Source of the DNA: an uncultured bacterium
GTDB lineage: Bacteria; Bacillota; Clostridia; Oscillospirales; Acutalibacteraceae
NCBI GenBank assembly: GCA_905215105.1
Contig: CAJMOI010000033.1
Span: 1 to 15,645, forward strand
Length of the DNA stretch: 15,645 nt
Direction of reading: 5' to 3'
Part shown: piece after piece, positions 6,351-14,805 of the stretch
How positions within the stretch are numbered: the stretch's first letter is position 1
Layout of the letters: each line of letters opens with the position of its first letter
The notes under the pieces: model-generated
What the model saw: the letters and a program-made list of their open reading frames with translations, nothing else
Told to the model about the DNA's origin: nothing
Databases searched by the model: none
Program-made: the position numbers and the translations under genes

Positions 6351-8690
6351 TTAAAGTAGATAAGCATTTATATTTAAATATTTGTTGCTATTCTTTGGTA
6401 ATTGCCATATTATATTACCATCTTCATTTTTACAAAATACTATATGCCAATGACTTATATTTCCGTCTTCATCAGTAGAAATATTTAAATATTTTAGATT
6501 TTCTTCTATTATTTTAACTGGTAAGAGTATAATTGTGTTTTCGTTTTTACAACCATAAGCAACATATTGCTCTTGGCAATCTGTAATGTCTTCAAAAGGC
6601 TTCCTTCGATATGCAAACCAATACCTTTCTTTGCTACCTTGAGTGTACATTTTCGAGGTAGAAATAACGAATCCTTGCTTTCCATCAACGGATTTATATA
6701 CGTTTCTACCCACTTTTAACAAATCCGTATCCAATGTTTCTGCAAGGTGAATACTGCACTTATCAGCAAAACGAGCCTGTTTTTCATACTTATTATCAGA
6801 TTTTTTTGCCTCAACTATCTTGTAAACAACTTCTTCTGTTGATATATTTTCCTCATATGTGATTCCCAAAGAATCACATAAAAGATGTTTCAATTTATCA
6901 AATCTCTTGGTACAGTAGTCGGTATAATATTCTTTCAAAACAGCGAAATCTTCAGGCTCCTCATACGGCATGTCCATCCATTCAAGATCATCACTCTCAG
7001 TAAAACTATACTTTTCCTCAACTTCTTTAAGATCGATATGCTGTAAATATTTTTTATCTTGATAAAAGTTTTTTGCACCTTTACTGCGATTCAGATATTC
7101 TGGTAAATAACAGAGATTAGCAATACAACTGATTGGCAGCCCTTCACCATTACAAGACTCTATCAATTTACGCATCTGTTCTTTTGGTGCAATATGCTCT
7201 ACATCGAAACGATCTATAGAAAGCTGATCCATAGCTGTAAAAGTCTTTAAATAGATACAGTTTAGAATAACATATTCTTCACTTCGTGGATTTGCGATAT
7301 TTTTCTTCTCCGCGCGAAGCATAGATCTCTCGAAGAAGCCATCAAGAGCGGTCATCCATGCACGGTTTGGAATTTTCATCATATAACGATTAGGTTTAGC
7401 TGCACTGTGTATTTTTCCCGTACCTCCATCAGACCAATAATTAGTAATAATATCATATACGTAATATTGAACAAGATTTCTGGCTATTTTTTGTTTGCGT
7501 TCCTGCCAAGTATCGGAAAAATGTGTATAATCTATCCCTGTATACATCTCCTTGAATGTAGTAGAAATCATAGAAAGAATTTGGTACTTAGAATGGAAGA
7601 TTTTGTTTGCGTTTCGAGAATTCCCTTTAAATTTTGTAATTACCAGAATGGAATCCCGCACGAATTCAATTGCTTTATACAAAGCAATCTCAAAGGCATT
7701 GACATCCAAAGCGTATAGCTTTTTATATAAGGTTTTGATCTTGTCTGTGTCATTGAGACAAGCGTTTACCAATTCAAATGCTAATGGGTTTACTTTATCC
7801 TCTGCGAAGTTCTTATTAAAGGCGAGAATATCATATTTTTCGACAAGATGCTTGCTCAAGCCAAATAGGTATTCAAAAGCGTTTACTGTTTTATAAGTGC
7901 GCATTTCTTCACGATTATACCCATGAATTTTGAAATTATCTTCTTCGAAGGTGTCATATTTACGAATCACATGTTCGACAATATCGGAATTTTTTATGGC
8001 AAATTTCTGTTTAACAGGCCATGCAGCTGCATATACCTCATACTGATCGAGTGGAGTACCCTGTGAATTAATTCTATCAAAAATTTCTGGAAGATTATTC
8101 TCGTCACCGGTATATACGATAACCGGAATAATAGTGCTGGCAATTTTATCGTATAAATCCTGCCGTTCCTCAAAAAAAAGTTTGATTACTTCGATAAGCT
8201 GCTCAATCGGTTCAAATCCAGCCGAAAACGCATCGGCAATCTGTTTTGCTACAGAAAAATATTGAAGATTTTTGAATGTATTTTGTTCCTTAATAAAGGT
8301 GGTCAAAATTCCACGAATTTTAGCGTACAATTCTTTCTCATCGGACTGATAAACTAACTTCAATACTTTGCAACAGAATTCATCCGAAATGCTGTTATCA
8401 TAAAAGAATTCCGTCGGATTTGTCATGTATTTTTTTATACTGTTACCACGCTGCAATCCATCAACTAAGATATATGTGCGCTTATTATCTTCGTATGTTT
8501 CATAAAACAGCATTGTACCAACAGGATAGCCTTTGATTAACGAATCGATAAACTTTTCTTCTTGATCCTTTTTCCAACGCTTCCCTCGTTGAAACATAGG
8601 GACTACAATTCGTTTATTATCTTTATGCATATCCCGTAGAGCACTTGATAGATCCTGCAAACTCCAATTTTCACAAGTACATCCAGACAT
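6351..8690 (-). CDS. DUF262/DUF1524 protein, GmrSD-like modification-dependent restriction enzyme
   Basis: A 779-residue protein with the single-chain GmrSD layout. The N-terminal DUF262 domain has VPMFQRGKRW (30-39), VDGLQRGNS (76-84, the DGQQR-type nucleotide-handling motif) and IFDRINSQGTPL (203-214). The C-terminal DUF1524 domain has an HNH-type site, DVEHIAP (496-502), with Asn525 and Asn534 downstream. About 170 further residues follow, including YWFAYRRKPFEDI and SHWHIVF; I do not recognise this part and suspect a target-recognition domain. GmrSD enzymes cut DNA with modified cytosines, often of phages, but the target here is unknown. The gene is far more AT-rich than its neighbours and rich in ATA, AAA and AGA codons, which points to recent transfer. 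AAGGAG lies before the ATG. It may be expressed from the rlmD promoter. Confidence 0.88.
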   Translation of the reverse strand: MSGCTCENWSLQDLSSALRDMHKDNKRIVVPMFQRGKRWKKDQEEKFIDSLIKGYPVGTMLFYETYEDNKRTYILVDGLQRGNSIKKYMTNPTEFFYDNSISDEFCCKVLKLVYQSDEKELYAKIRGILTTFIKEQNTFKNLQYFSVAKQIADAFSAGFEPIEQLIEVIKLFFEERQDLYDKIASTIIPVIVYTGDENNLPEIFDRINSQGTPLDQYEVYAAAWPVKQKFAIKNSDIVEHVIRKYDTFEEDNFKIHGYNREEMRTYKTVNAFEYLFGLSKHLVEKYDILAFNKNFAEDKVNPLAFELVNACLNDTDKIKTLYKKLYALDVNAFEIALYKAIEFVRDSILVITKFKGNSRNANKIFHSKYQILSMISTTFKEMYTGIDYTHFSDTWQERKQKIARNLVQYYVYDIITNYWSDGGTGKIHSAAKPNRYMMKIPNRAWMTALDGFFERSMLRAEKKNIANPRSEEYVILNCIYLKTFTAMDQLSIDRFDVEHIAPKEQMRKLIESCNGEGLPISCIANLCYLPEYLNRSKGAKNFYQDKKYLQHIDLKEVEEKYSFTESDDLEWMDMPYEEPEDFAVLKEYYTDYCTKRFDKLKHLLCDSLGITYEENISTEEVVYKIVEAKKSDNKYEKQARFADKCSIHLAETLDTDLLKVGRNVYKSVDGKQGFVISTSKMYTQGSKERYWFAYRRKPFEDITDCQEQYVAYGCKNENTIILLPVKIIEENLKYLNISTDEDGNISHWHIVFCKNEDGNIIWQLPKNSNKYLNINAYLL

Positions 8691-8708
8691 ATAGTTTCTC
8701 CTTATTCA

Positions 8709-9944
8709 TTAATTTCTTCTCAAAACCGCGATATTTTCAATATGGTTTGTGTGGGGGAACATGTCCACGGGCTGTAAGAATTCCACCTTCCAGCCGTGGG
8801 AAGTGAGATACCGCAAATCCCGGGCCTGTGTCTCCGGGTTGCAGGAGATATACACCAGCTTTTCCGGAGAAAGACGGCACACCGAAGACAAGAACGCTTC
8901 ATCACTGCCGGCACGGGGCGGGTCCATGATGACCACGTCCACTTTTTCGCCGGATTCCGCCATATCCACCATGAATTCCCCTGCGTCGGCGCAGTAGAAC
9001 CGGGCGTTCTGCACGCCGCTGGTTTTGGCGTTGGCAATGGCGTCCCGAACCGCGTCCCGGTTGACTTCCACGCCGATGACCCGGCCAGCGCCCAGCTTGG
9101 CCGCTGCCAGACCGATGGTTCCCACGCCGCAGTAGGCGTCTAGTACCGTTTCCTTTCCCGTCAGCCCGGCGTGTTCCAAGGCGGTGCGGTAGAGGATTTC
9201 CGTCTGTACCGGGTTGATCTGATAGAAAGAACGGGGCGAAATGCGGAAAGTACACCCGCACAGCACGTCCTCAATGTAGCCCGGGCCATAGAGCACCTTT
9301 TCCTGCTCGCCCAGCACCATGCTGGTGTACCGGTCGTTCAGGTTCTGGACAATGGTGGTAATCTCCGGGAACTCCTGACGCAGTGCCCGGCAGAAATTGT
9401 TTTTCGCGGGGAATACCGGCGTGGCCGTCACCATGACCACCATGACCTGCCCGGTGGTAAAGCCCCGGCGCACCAGCACATGGCGCAAAAAGCCCTTTCC
9501 CGTCCGCTCGTCATAGGGCGTCATGTGAAACCCCGGCATCATCCGACGAATTGCCCCGATGATTTTGTCGGCGGTCTCGTCCTCCGTCATGCAGGTTTCC
9601 ACCGGCACCACGTGATGGGTGCTGGACTGGTACACGCCGGAAACAATTTTCTTCCGGCTTCTGTCCCAGGCAAAGGCCGCCTGCACCTTGTTCCGGTAAT
9701 GGAAGGGATGCTCCATGCCGATGATGGGCTGCACTTTGCAGTATTTCCCCAGCATCCGCTGGACCTGCTCCTGCTTCCAGTGGAGCTGGCGGGCATAGTC
9801 CATGTTTTGCAGCTGGCAGCCGCCGCATTTGCGGTACAGGGGGCAGGGGGTGTGGCTTTTGGGGGCGTCTGTTTTGACAGCGCTCTCCGGGGCGGGTTCC
9901 TGTTTGGAAAAGCCGGGTTTTCCCAGCCGTTTGGACTGTTTCAT
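8709..9944 (-). CDS. rlmD: 23S rRNA (uracil-C5)-methyltransferase, RlmD/TrmA family
   Basis: A 411-residue S-adenosylmethionine-dependent RNA m5U methyltransferase. Cys34, Cys40, Cys43 (CPLYRKCGGC) and Cys118 (VETCMTEDE) fit the 4Fe-4S cluster of the RumA/RlmD group. SAM binding is seen in DAYCGVGTIGLAAA, the substrate-base motif in MDPPRAG, the catalytic nucleophile Cys368 in YISCNPETQARDL and the proton acceptor Glu403 in HIENIAVL. The N-terminal TRAM domain of many relatives is missing; a basic 30-residue extension takes its place. AAGGAGC is eight bases before the ATG. It heads the operon with the DUF262 gene (18-base gap) and rmuC. Which uridine it methylates cannot be told from sequence, and relatives in Firmicutes include dual-specificity RlmCD. 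Confidence 0.9.
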   Translation of the reverse strand: MKQSKRLGKPGFSKQEPAPESAVKTDAPKSHTPCPLYRKCGGCQLQNMDYARQLHWKQEQVQRMLGKYCKVQPIIGMEHPFHYRNKVQAAFAWDRSRKKIVSGVYQSSTHHVVPVETCMTEDETADKIIGAIRRMMPGFHMTPYDERTGKGFLRHVLVRRGFTTGQVMVVMVTATPVFPAKNNFCRALRQEFPEITTIVQNLNDRYTSMVLGEQEKVLYGPGYIEDVLCGCTFRISPRSFYQINPVQTEILYRTALEHAGLTGKETVLDAYCGVGTIGLAAAKLGAGRVIGVEVNRDAVRDAIANAKTSGVQNARFYCADAGEFMVDMAESGEKVDVVIMDPPRAGSDEAFLSSVCRLSPEKLVYISCNPETQARDLRYLTSHGWKVEFLQPVDMFPHTNHIENIAVLRRN

Positions 9945-9988
9945 AAAGCTGCTCCTTATGTCATGGCCGTGGGCCTTTTTTTGGTTTC

Positions 9989-9997
9989 ATTATAACA
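9989..9997 (-). promoter_or_regulatory. Extended -10 promoter of the rlmD operon
   Basis: The minus strand reads TGTTATAATG, a perfect -10 hexamer with the TGn extension. The -35 region is only a run of T. The start would lie near 9982, about 40 bases before the rlmD ATG. The same ten bases occur at 193-202. Confidence 0.6.
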
Positions 9998-10100
9998 CAA
10001 AGTCCTGTCCCAAAAAAGCCCGGGAAAATACGGCCTTTTTGTTACTTCAAAAATATTGTTCTGTTTTTCAAATTTCATAGATTTATTCATATTGTTTTGG

Positions 10101-10106
10101 TATACT
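10101..10106 (+). promoter_or_regulatory. Likely -10 element for the ABC exporter operon
   Basis: TATACT lies about 45 bases upstream of the ABC ATPase start, in the AT-rich gap between the divergent operons. No good -35 is seen at the proper distance, which could mean activator dependence or a weak promoter. No operator-like palindrome was found nearby. Confidence 0.4.
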
Positions 10107-10150
10107 GTGTTCAAAAGAACAGCCCGGAACTTCTGACGGAGGCGGTAAAG

Positions 10151-10852
10151 ATGGCATTTGTGGAATTTCAGAATGTAACGAAATATTACCAGATGGGCAG
10201 CCAGCGAATCGCTGCAGCGGATGGTGTGGATTTTATCGTGGAAAAAGGCGAATTCGTGGTCATCGTCGGCCCCAGCGGCGCAGGTAAAACCACGGTTCTC
10301 AATATATTGGGCGGCATTGACACCTGTTCCGGCGGAAAAATCCTGCTGGACGGGCAGGAGGTCAGCGCCTATTCCCCCAGAAAGCTCACCGAATACCGGC
10401 GGTATGACGTGGGCTTTGTGTTCCAGTTTTACAACCTGGTCCAGAACCTGACGGCGCTGGAAAATGTGGAGCTGGCCTCCCAGATCTGCCGGGACCCCAT
10501 GGACGCCGAGGAAGCCCTGCGGCTGGTGGGGCTGGAAGAGCGGATGAAGAACTTCCCTTCCCAGCTGTCCGGCGGCGAACAGCAGCGGGTGGCTATTGCC
10601 CGGGCGCTGGCGAAAAATCCGAAGCTTCTGCTGTGTGACGAACCCACCGGCGCGCTGGACTATGTCACCGGCAAAAACATCCTCAAACTCTTACAGGACA
10701 CCTGCCGCAACACGGGAAAAACCGTCATCGTGATTACCCACAACCAGGCGTTTACCGCCATGGCCGACCGGGTCATCCGCATTAAAAGCGGCCGGGTGCT
10801 GGAAATGATTCAAAATGAACATCCGCTTCCCGCAGAAAGGATTGAGTGGTAA
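10151..10852 (+). CDS. ABC transporter ATPase, MacB/LolD type
   Basis: A 233-residue ATPase subunit of a type VII (MacB/LolD/FtsE-like) ABC system. It has every expected motif: Walker A GPSGAGKTT (40-48), Q-loop Gln92 in FQFYNLVQNLTALENV, signature LSGGEQQ (139-145), Walker B LLLCDEP (159-165) with Glu164, and H-loop His197 in VIVITHN. The start is set at 10151 because GGAGG ends eight bases upstream and the family begins at MAFVEFQNVTKYY; an in-frame ATG at 10097 would add 18 unrelated residues and lie upstream of the -10. Its TAA overlaps the permease ATG as TAATG, so the two form one exporter. Such pairs export peptides, lipids or drugs, or act as mechanical transmitters; the substrate is unknown. 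Confidence 0.94.
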   Translation: MAFVEFQNVTKYYQMGSQRIAAADGVDFIVEKGEFVVIVGPSGAGKTTVLNILGGIDTCSGGKILLDGQEVSAYSPRKLTEYRRYDVGFVFQFYNLVQNLTALENVELASQICRDPMDAEEALRLVGLEERMKNFPSQLSGGEQQRVAIARALAKNPKLLLCDEPTGALDYVTGKNILKLLQDTCRNTGKTVIVITHNQAFTAMADRVIRIKSGRVLEMIQNEHPLPAERIEW

Positions 10853-13800
10853 TGGGCAGGAAAAAAAGAGGGTTTTCCGCCGCCGCCAAGGACATGCTGC
10901 GGGCGGTGTGGAAATCCCGGAGCCGTTTTTTTGCAATTTTCGGGATTGTGGCTCTTGGCGCTGGCTTTTTCTGCGGACTGTTATCCTGCGGCCCGGATAT
11001 GCGGGACACCGTGGACCGGTACGCCGATGAAGCCAACATGATGGACATTCAGATTCTCTCCACCCTGGGACTGACCGACGACGACGTGGCGGCTGTGGCA
11101 GACGTGGAGGGAATTACCGGCGTCATGCCCGGCTATCAGCTGGACGCATCCGCCATACTGGACGGGCAGGAATTTTCCACCCGGTTTCACAGCCTGCCGG
11201 AGGACCTGTCCGAGGACAACGACAACTATTTGAACCGCCCGGTACTGCTGGAAGGCCGCTGGCCGGAAAAAGACAATGAATGCGTATTGGGAACCCGTCA
11301 GGTAGGGGAGCAGGAAACTTCCCCCATCGGCCAGACCATCACCGTGGAACAGGAGGATTCCGAAACCGGAGGTCTGAAAGAGACGGAGCTGACGGTGGTG
11401 GGACTGGTTAAGTCCGCCTATTATGTGTCCTTCACCATCGGTTCCACTGCCGTGGGCAACGGCCAGCTGGATATGTACGCCTATGTGCCGGAGGGAAACT
11501 TCGATCAGGAAGCTTATACCGAGATTTTCGCCACGGTGGCGGACACCAAAGAACTGAATTCCTTTGAAACCGAGTATGAGCAGGTAGTGGACGAGGTACA
11601 GGAGCGCCTGGAAGAGCTGGGTGAGGAACGAACCGTTATCCGCACCGACGAAGTGAAGGACGAGGCCCGGAAAGAGCTGGAAGATTCCCAAAAGGAACTG
11701 GACGACAAAAAGGCGGAAGCAGAAGAGCAATTGCAGGAAGCCGAACAAAAGCTCAACGACAGCGAAAAGGAGCTGGAAGAGGGCAAGCAGCAGCTGGAAG
11801 ACGGAAAAAAACAGCTGGAAGAAGGGAAGCAAAAGCTGGAAGACTCCCAGAAAGAACTGGACGAGGGACAGGAAGCCCTGAAAGACGCCCAGTGGGAGCT
11901 GCGCTGGGGACAGTACCAGTATGACACCCAATTGCAGGCGTTCAACCAGCAGAAGCAGCAGGCAGAGGACAAGCTGGCAGACGCCCAGAAAGAAATCGAC
12001 GACAATAAAAAAGAGCTGGAAGAGGGCAAACAGCAGCTGGCGCTGGCACAGGCTGCCCTGACGGAGACCGAAAAGTGGATCAGCGAGCTGGAAGCCCAGA
12101 TTCAGAAACTGGAGGATGCCGGGCTGGAAGAGGAAGCCGCTCCTCTGCGGGAATCGCTGGAAGAGGCCAAAGCTCTGTGGGAACAGGGCAACGAGGAAGT
12201 CGAGACCCGTCAGCAGCAGGTGGAAGAGGGCGAAGCCCAGTTGGAAACCGGTCAGGCAGAACTGGATGCCCAAACCGCTTCCGTCAATGCCCAGTTTGAA
12301 GAAGGCCAGAAACAGCTGGACGAGGCCGCCGCAGAACTGGAAGCCGGTCAGGCAGAGATTGACGCCAACCAGCAGGAGCTGGACGCCGGTCTGGCGGAAC
12401 TGGAAAAAGGCAAACAGGAACTGGAAGCCAACGAACAGGCGCTGGAAGACTCCCAGAAGGAAATCGAAGACGGTGAAGCCCAGCTGGAGGAAGGCTGGAA
12501 AGAATACAACACCCAAAAATCCGACGCGGAAAAGGAATTGCAGGACGCCCAAAATCAAATCGACGACGCCCAGCAGAAAATCAACGATATTGAGACAGCC
12601 CAGTGGTATGTACTGGACCGTGGAGCCAATATGGGCTTTGTCAGCTTTAAAAATGACGCCAACCGGATGGACGCCCTTTCCACAGTATTCCCGGTGATCT
12701 TTTTCCTGGTAGCGGCGCTGGTAGCTCTGACCACCATGACCCGTATGGTGGAGGAAGAGCGGGTCATTATCGGCACCTATAGGGCATTGGGCTATACCAG
12801 AGGGCAGATTGCTTTCAAATATCTCTTCTATGCGGGAACCGCCACCCTGCTGGGCTGTATTGTGGGTCCTCTCATCGGATTCCAGGTACTGCCTCAGGTG
12901 GTTTGGACTGCCTACCAGATTGTGTATTCCGGCCCCAACATGATTCCGCCCTATCGGTTGAATTACGCCCTGATTTCCGTGGGCGTGCTGCTGGTGTGCA
13001 CCATGGGCGCCACCTTCTCCGCCTGTTGGAGCGCACTGCGGGAAGTGCCTGCTTCCCTGATGCTGCCCAAAGCGCCGAAAGCCGGAAAACGCATCCTGCT
13101 GGAACGGATCACCCCTATCTGGAAACGGCTTTCCTTTACCCATAAGGTGACGGCCCGAAACCTGTTTTTGTACAAACGCCGCCTGTTTATGACCATGGCT
13201 GGCATTGCCGGATGCACGGCGCTGCTGCTGACCGGCTTCGGTGTGCGGGACTCCATTTCCGATATTCTGGATATCCAGTACGCACAGCTGTACAAATATG
13301 ATACCACCGTATCGCTGGTAGAGGACACCCAAGCCGACCAGGTGGAATCGGTTATGAAGGACTGGCTGGAAAGCCCGGTGATGGCGGTACAGCAATCGGG
13401 AGAGGTCACGGATACAGACGGGGAAACGGTGAGCGTTTATGTGCAGTCCCCGGAAGACAGCGCTGCTTTTAATGAGCTGGTGGACTTCCGGACCCGCTCG
13501 GGCCATGATCCGGTAGCTTTTGACGACGACAGCGTGGTGCTCAGTGAAAAGCTCTCCCAGCTCACCGGCGCAGGCGTGGGCGACACTCTGCGGGTCAAGG
13601 TGGGCGACCGCTGGCGGGATGTAACCGTTACCGGCGTCTGCGAACAGTATGTCTATCACTATATCTATATGGGGCCGAATGCCTATGAGGATACGTTTGG
13701 GCGGCAGCAGTTCAACCAGATTCTGGGCATCTTCACCGGAGACGACCGGGACGCCGCCACAGACGCCATGTTGGAAAATGAACAGGTGACACTGGTTTCC

Positions 13801-14247
13801 TTCTCGGAGGACACCCGGAACACCTTTGGCGATATGCTCCAGAGCATGAACTATGTGGTATTGATCCTGATTTTCTGTGCCGGTATGCTGGCCTTTATCG
13901 TCCTGTACAACCTGACCAACATCAACATCACCGAACGGCAGCGGGAGATCGCCACCATTAAGGTGCTGGGCTTCTATGACCGGGAAGTGAGCATGTATGT
14001 CTATCGGGAAACGCTGATGCTGACACTGCTGGGCTGTCTGGCTGGTCTGCTGCTGGGCATTGTCCTGCACATCTTTGTCATCAACACCGTGGAAGTGGAT
14101 ATGGTCATGTTCGGGCGGACCATCAAACCCCTGAGTTATGTCTGGTCCTTCCTGCTGACCATGCTGTTCTCCGTGCTGGTCAATCTGGTGATGGAACGGA
14201 AGCTGCGGAAAATCAGCATGGTGGAATCTCTGAAATCCGTGGATTAG
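10852..14247 (+). CDS. FtsX-like ABC permease with a very long coiled-coil insertion
   Basis: An 1131-residue membrane subunit partnered with the ATPase just upstream. Order of parts: TM1 (about 25-45), a MacB-like extracellular domain (50-260), a long coiled coil (about 265-583), a first FtsX block with TMs from about 611, a helix near 777-797 opening the second repeat, another extracellular domain, and a final FtsX block (about 1000-1131) containing TERQREIATIKVLGF. The coiled coil has heptads of the form LEEGKQQ-LEDGKKQ-LEEGKQK from residue 308, and lies outside the membrane by topology. The TAATG overlap favours ATG at 10852; GTG at 10846 is a possible alternative closer to AAAGGA. The stop codon lies inside a dispersed repeat (14244-14316). 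Substrate unknown. Confidence 0.92.
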   Translation: MGRKKRGFSAAAKDMLRAVWKSRSRFFAIFGIVALGAGFFCGLLSCGPDMRDTVDRYADEANMMDIQILSTLGLTDDDVAAVADVEGITGVMPGYQLDASAILDGQEFSTRFHSLPEDLSEDNDNYLNRPVLLEGRWPEKDNECVLGTRQVGEQETSPIGQTITVEQEDSETGGLKETELTVVGLVKSAYYVSFTIGSTAVGNGQLDMYAYVPEGNFDQEAYTEIFATVADTKELNSFETEYEQVVDEVQERLEELGEERTVIRTDEVKDEARKELEDSQKELDDKKAEAEEQLQEAEQKLNDSEKELEEGKQQLEDGKKQLEEGKQKLEDSQKELDEGQEALKDAQWELRWGQYQYDTQLQAFNQQKQQAEDKLADAQKEIDDNKKELEEGKQQLALAQAALTETEKWISELEAQIQKLEDAGLEEEAAPLRESLEEAKALWEQGNEEVETRQQQVEEGEAQLETGQAELDAQTASVNAQFEEGQKQLDEAAAELEAGQAEIDANQQELDAGLAELEKGKQELEANEQALEDSQKEIEDGEAQLEEGWKEYNTQKSDAEKELQDAQNQIDDAQQKINDIETAQWYVLDRGANMGFVSFKNDANRMDALSTVFPVIFFLVAALVALTTMTRMVEEERVIIGTYRALGYTRGQIAFKYLFYAGTATLLGCIVGPLIGFQVLPQVVWTAYQIVYSGPNMIPPYRLNYALISVGVLLVCTMGATFSACWSALREVPASLMLPKAPKAGKRILLERITPIWKRLSFTHKVTARNLFLYKRRLFMTMAGIAGCTALLLTGFGVRDSISDILDIQYAQLYKYDTTVSLVEDTQADQVESVMKDWLESPVMAVQQSGEVTDTDGETVSVYVQSPEDSAAFNELVDFRTRSGHDPVAFDDDSVVLSEKLSQLTGAGVGDTLRVKVGDRWRDVTVTGVCEQYVYHYIYMGPNAYEDTFGRQQFNQILGIFTGDDRDAATDAMLENEQVTLVSFSEDTRNTFGDMLQSMNYVVLILIFCAGMLAFIVLYNLTNINITERQREIATIKVLGFYDREVSMYVYRETLMLTLLGCLAGLLLGIVLHIFVINTVEVDMVMFGRTIKPLSYVWSFLLTMLFSVLVNLVMERKLRKISMVESLKSVD

Positions 14248-14316
14248 GGGCTATCTGAAAAGTCGAAATGATAGTCTTTTTCGACAATCAACGCCAGCTA
14301 CTGCGTTAAAAATACT
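14244..14316 (+). repeat. Dispersed repeat element, copy 2
   Basis: Block A (14244-14269) includes the permease stop codon and matches 67-93 inverted, with one G fewer. Block B (14289-14316) matches 1-28 inverted at all 28 positions. The 19-base middle differs from copy 1; here GTCGAAA (14262-14268) can pair with TTTCGAC (14279-14285). Block B contains AACGC/GCGTT. As with copy 1, it lies directly downstream of a transcription unit and in the same orientation. Nothing in it looks like a coding sequence or transposase. Confidence 0.82.
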
Positions 14317-14317
14317 C

Positions 14318-14346
14318 GGAATCCACAAAGGATTCCTGCGTTTTTT
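14318..14346 (+). terminator. Probable terminator of the ABC exporter operon
   Basis: GGAATCC (14318-14324) pairs with GGATTCC (14330-14336) around ACAAA, then TGCG and six T (14341-14346). The four-base gap before the T run makes it less than ideal. It lies immediately after the repeat and may belong to the same element, since copy 1 is cut by the window edge at this point. Confidence 0.55.
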
Positions 14347-14426
14347 GCCTTGTATCTGTCTGTTGCTTGTGGAAAATCCGTCCATTTCTTTGTTTTCAGA
14401 AACGCCCTGGAAAGACGTGAATACCA

Positions 14427-14804
14427 ATGAAAATGATCCTGCAAATTGGCGTAGTATTGGGAATTTGTCTGCTGGGCGAAGGCATTTCGCTGCTGCTTCC
14501 CATTCCCTTTCCCGGCAGCGTGATTGCCATAGTGCTGCTGTTTCTGCTGCTGTTGTCCCGAGTGCTGCGCCCCGACCATATCCGTCAGAAATCCGATTTT
14601 CTCCTTCAGAATATGGCGTTCTTCTTTATTCCCGCCGGTGTGGGAATTATGGAGTATGCGGAAGAGCTGCTTCCGTTCCTTCTGCCGCTGCTGCTGATCT
14701 GTCTGATTACTACCATCCTGACCTTTGCGGCTTCGGCTCTGACGGCCACGCTGGTCATTCATATTCAGCAGAAACACAGCAAAACCGGAAAGGAGGATGC
14801 ATAA
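14427..14804 (+). CDS. lrgA: CidA/LrgA family holin-like membrane protein
   Basis: A 125-residue protein with about four hydrophobic segments (roughly 5-24, 29-45, 64-80 and 83-113), ending in a charged tail. The motif LLPIPFPGSVIAIVLLFLLL and the segment FFIPAGVGIMEY are typical of CidA/LrgA proteins, and the size is normal. LrgA works with LrgB; the pair has been tied to control of murein hydrolases and, in several Firmicutes, to pyruvate transport. The ribosome binding site is weak (GGAAAG, 12 bases upstream of the ATG). No clear promoter or CRE-like operator was seen in the 80 bases between the terminator and the start. It lies one base before lrgB. Confidence 0.92.
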   Translation: MKMILQIGVVLGICLLGEGISLLLPIPFPGSVIAIVLLFLLLLSRVLRPDHIRQKSDFLLQNMAFFFIPAGVGIMEYAEELLPFLLPLLLICLITTILTFAASALTATLVIHIQQKHSKTGKEDA

Positions 14805-14805
14805 T

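Noticed and set aside
9965..9980. GGCC-GTG-GGCC followed by seven T, resembling a plus-strand terminator
   Set aside because: The stem is only four bases with a three-base loop, and no plus-strand gene ends upstream of it; it lies in the rlmD leader.
10981..14070. A 1029-codon open frame on the minus strand, opposite the permease gene
   Set aside because: It is antisense to a clearly homologous permease. Its Phe/Leu/Gln-rich pseudo-repeats are the complement of the Glu/Leu/Lys heptads, and no ribosome binding site or family motif was seen.
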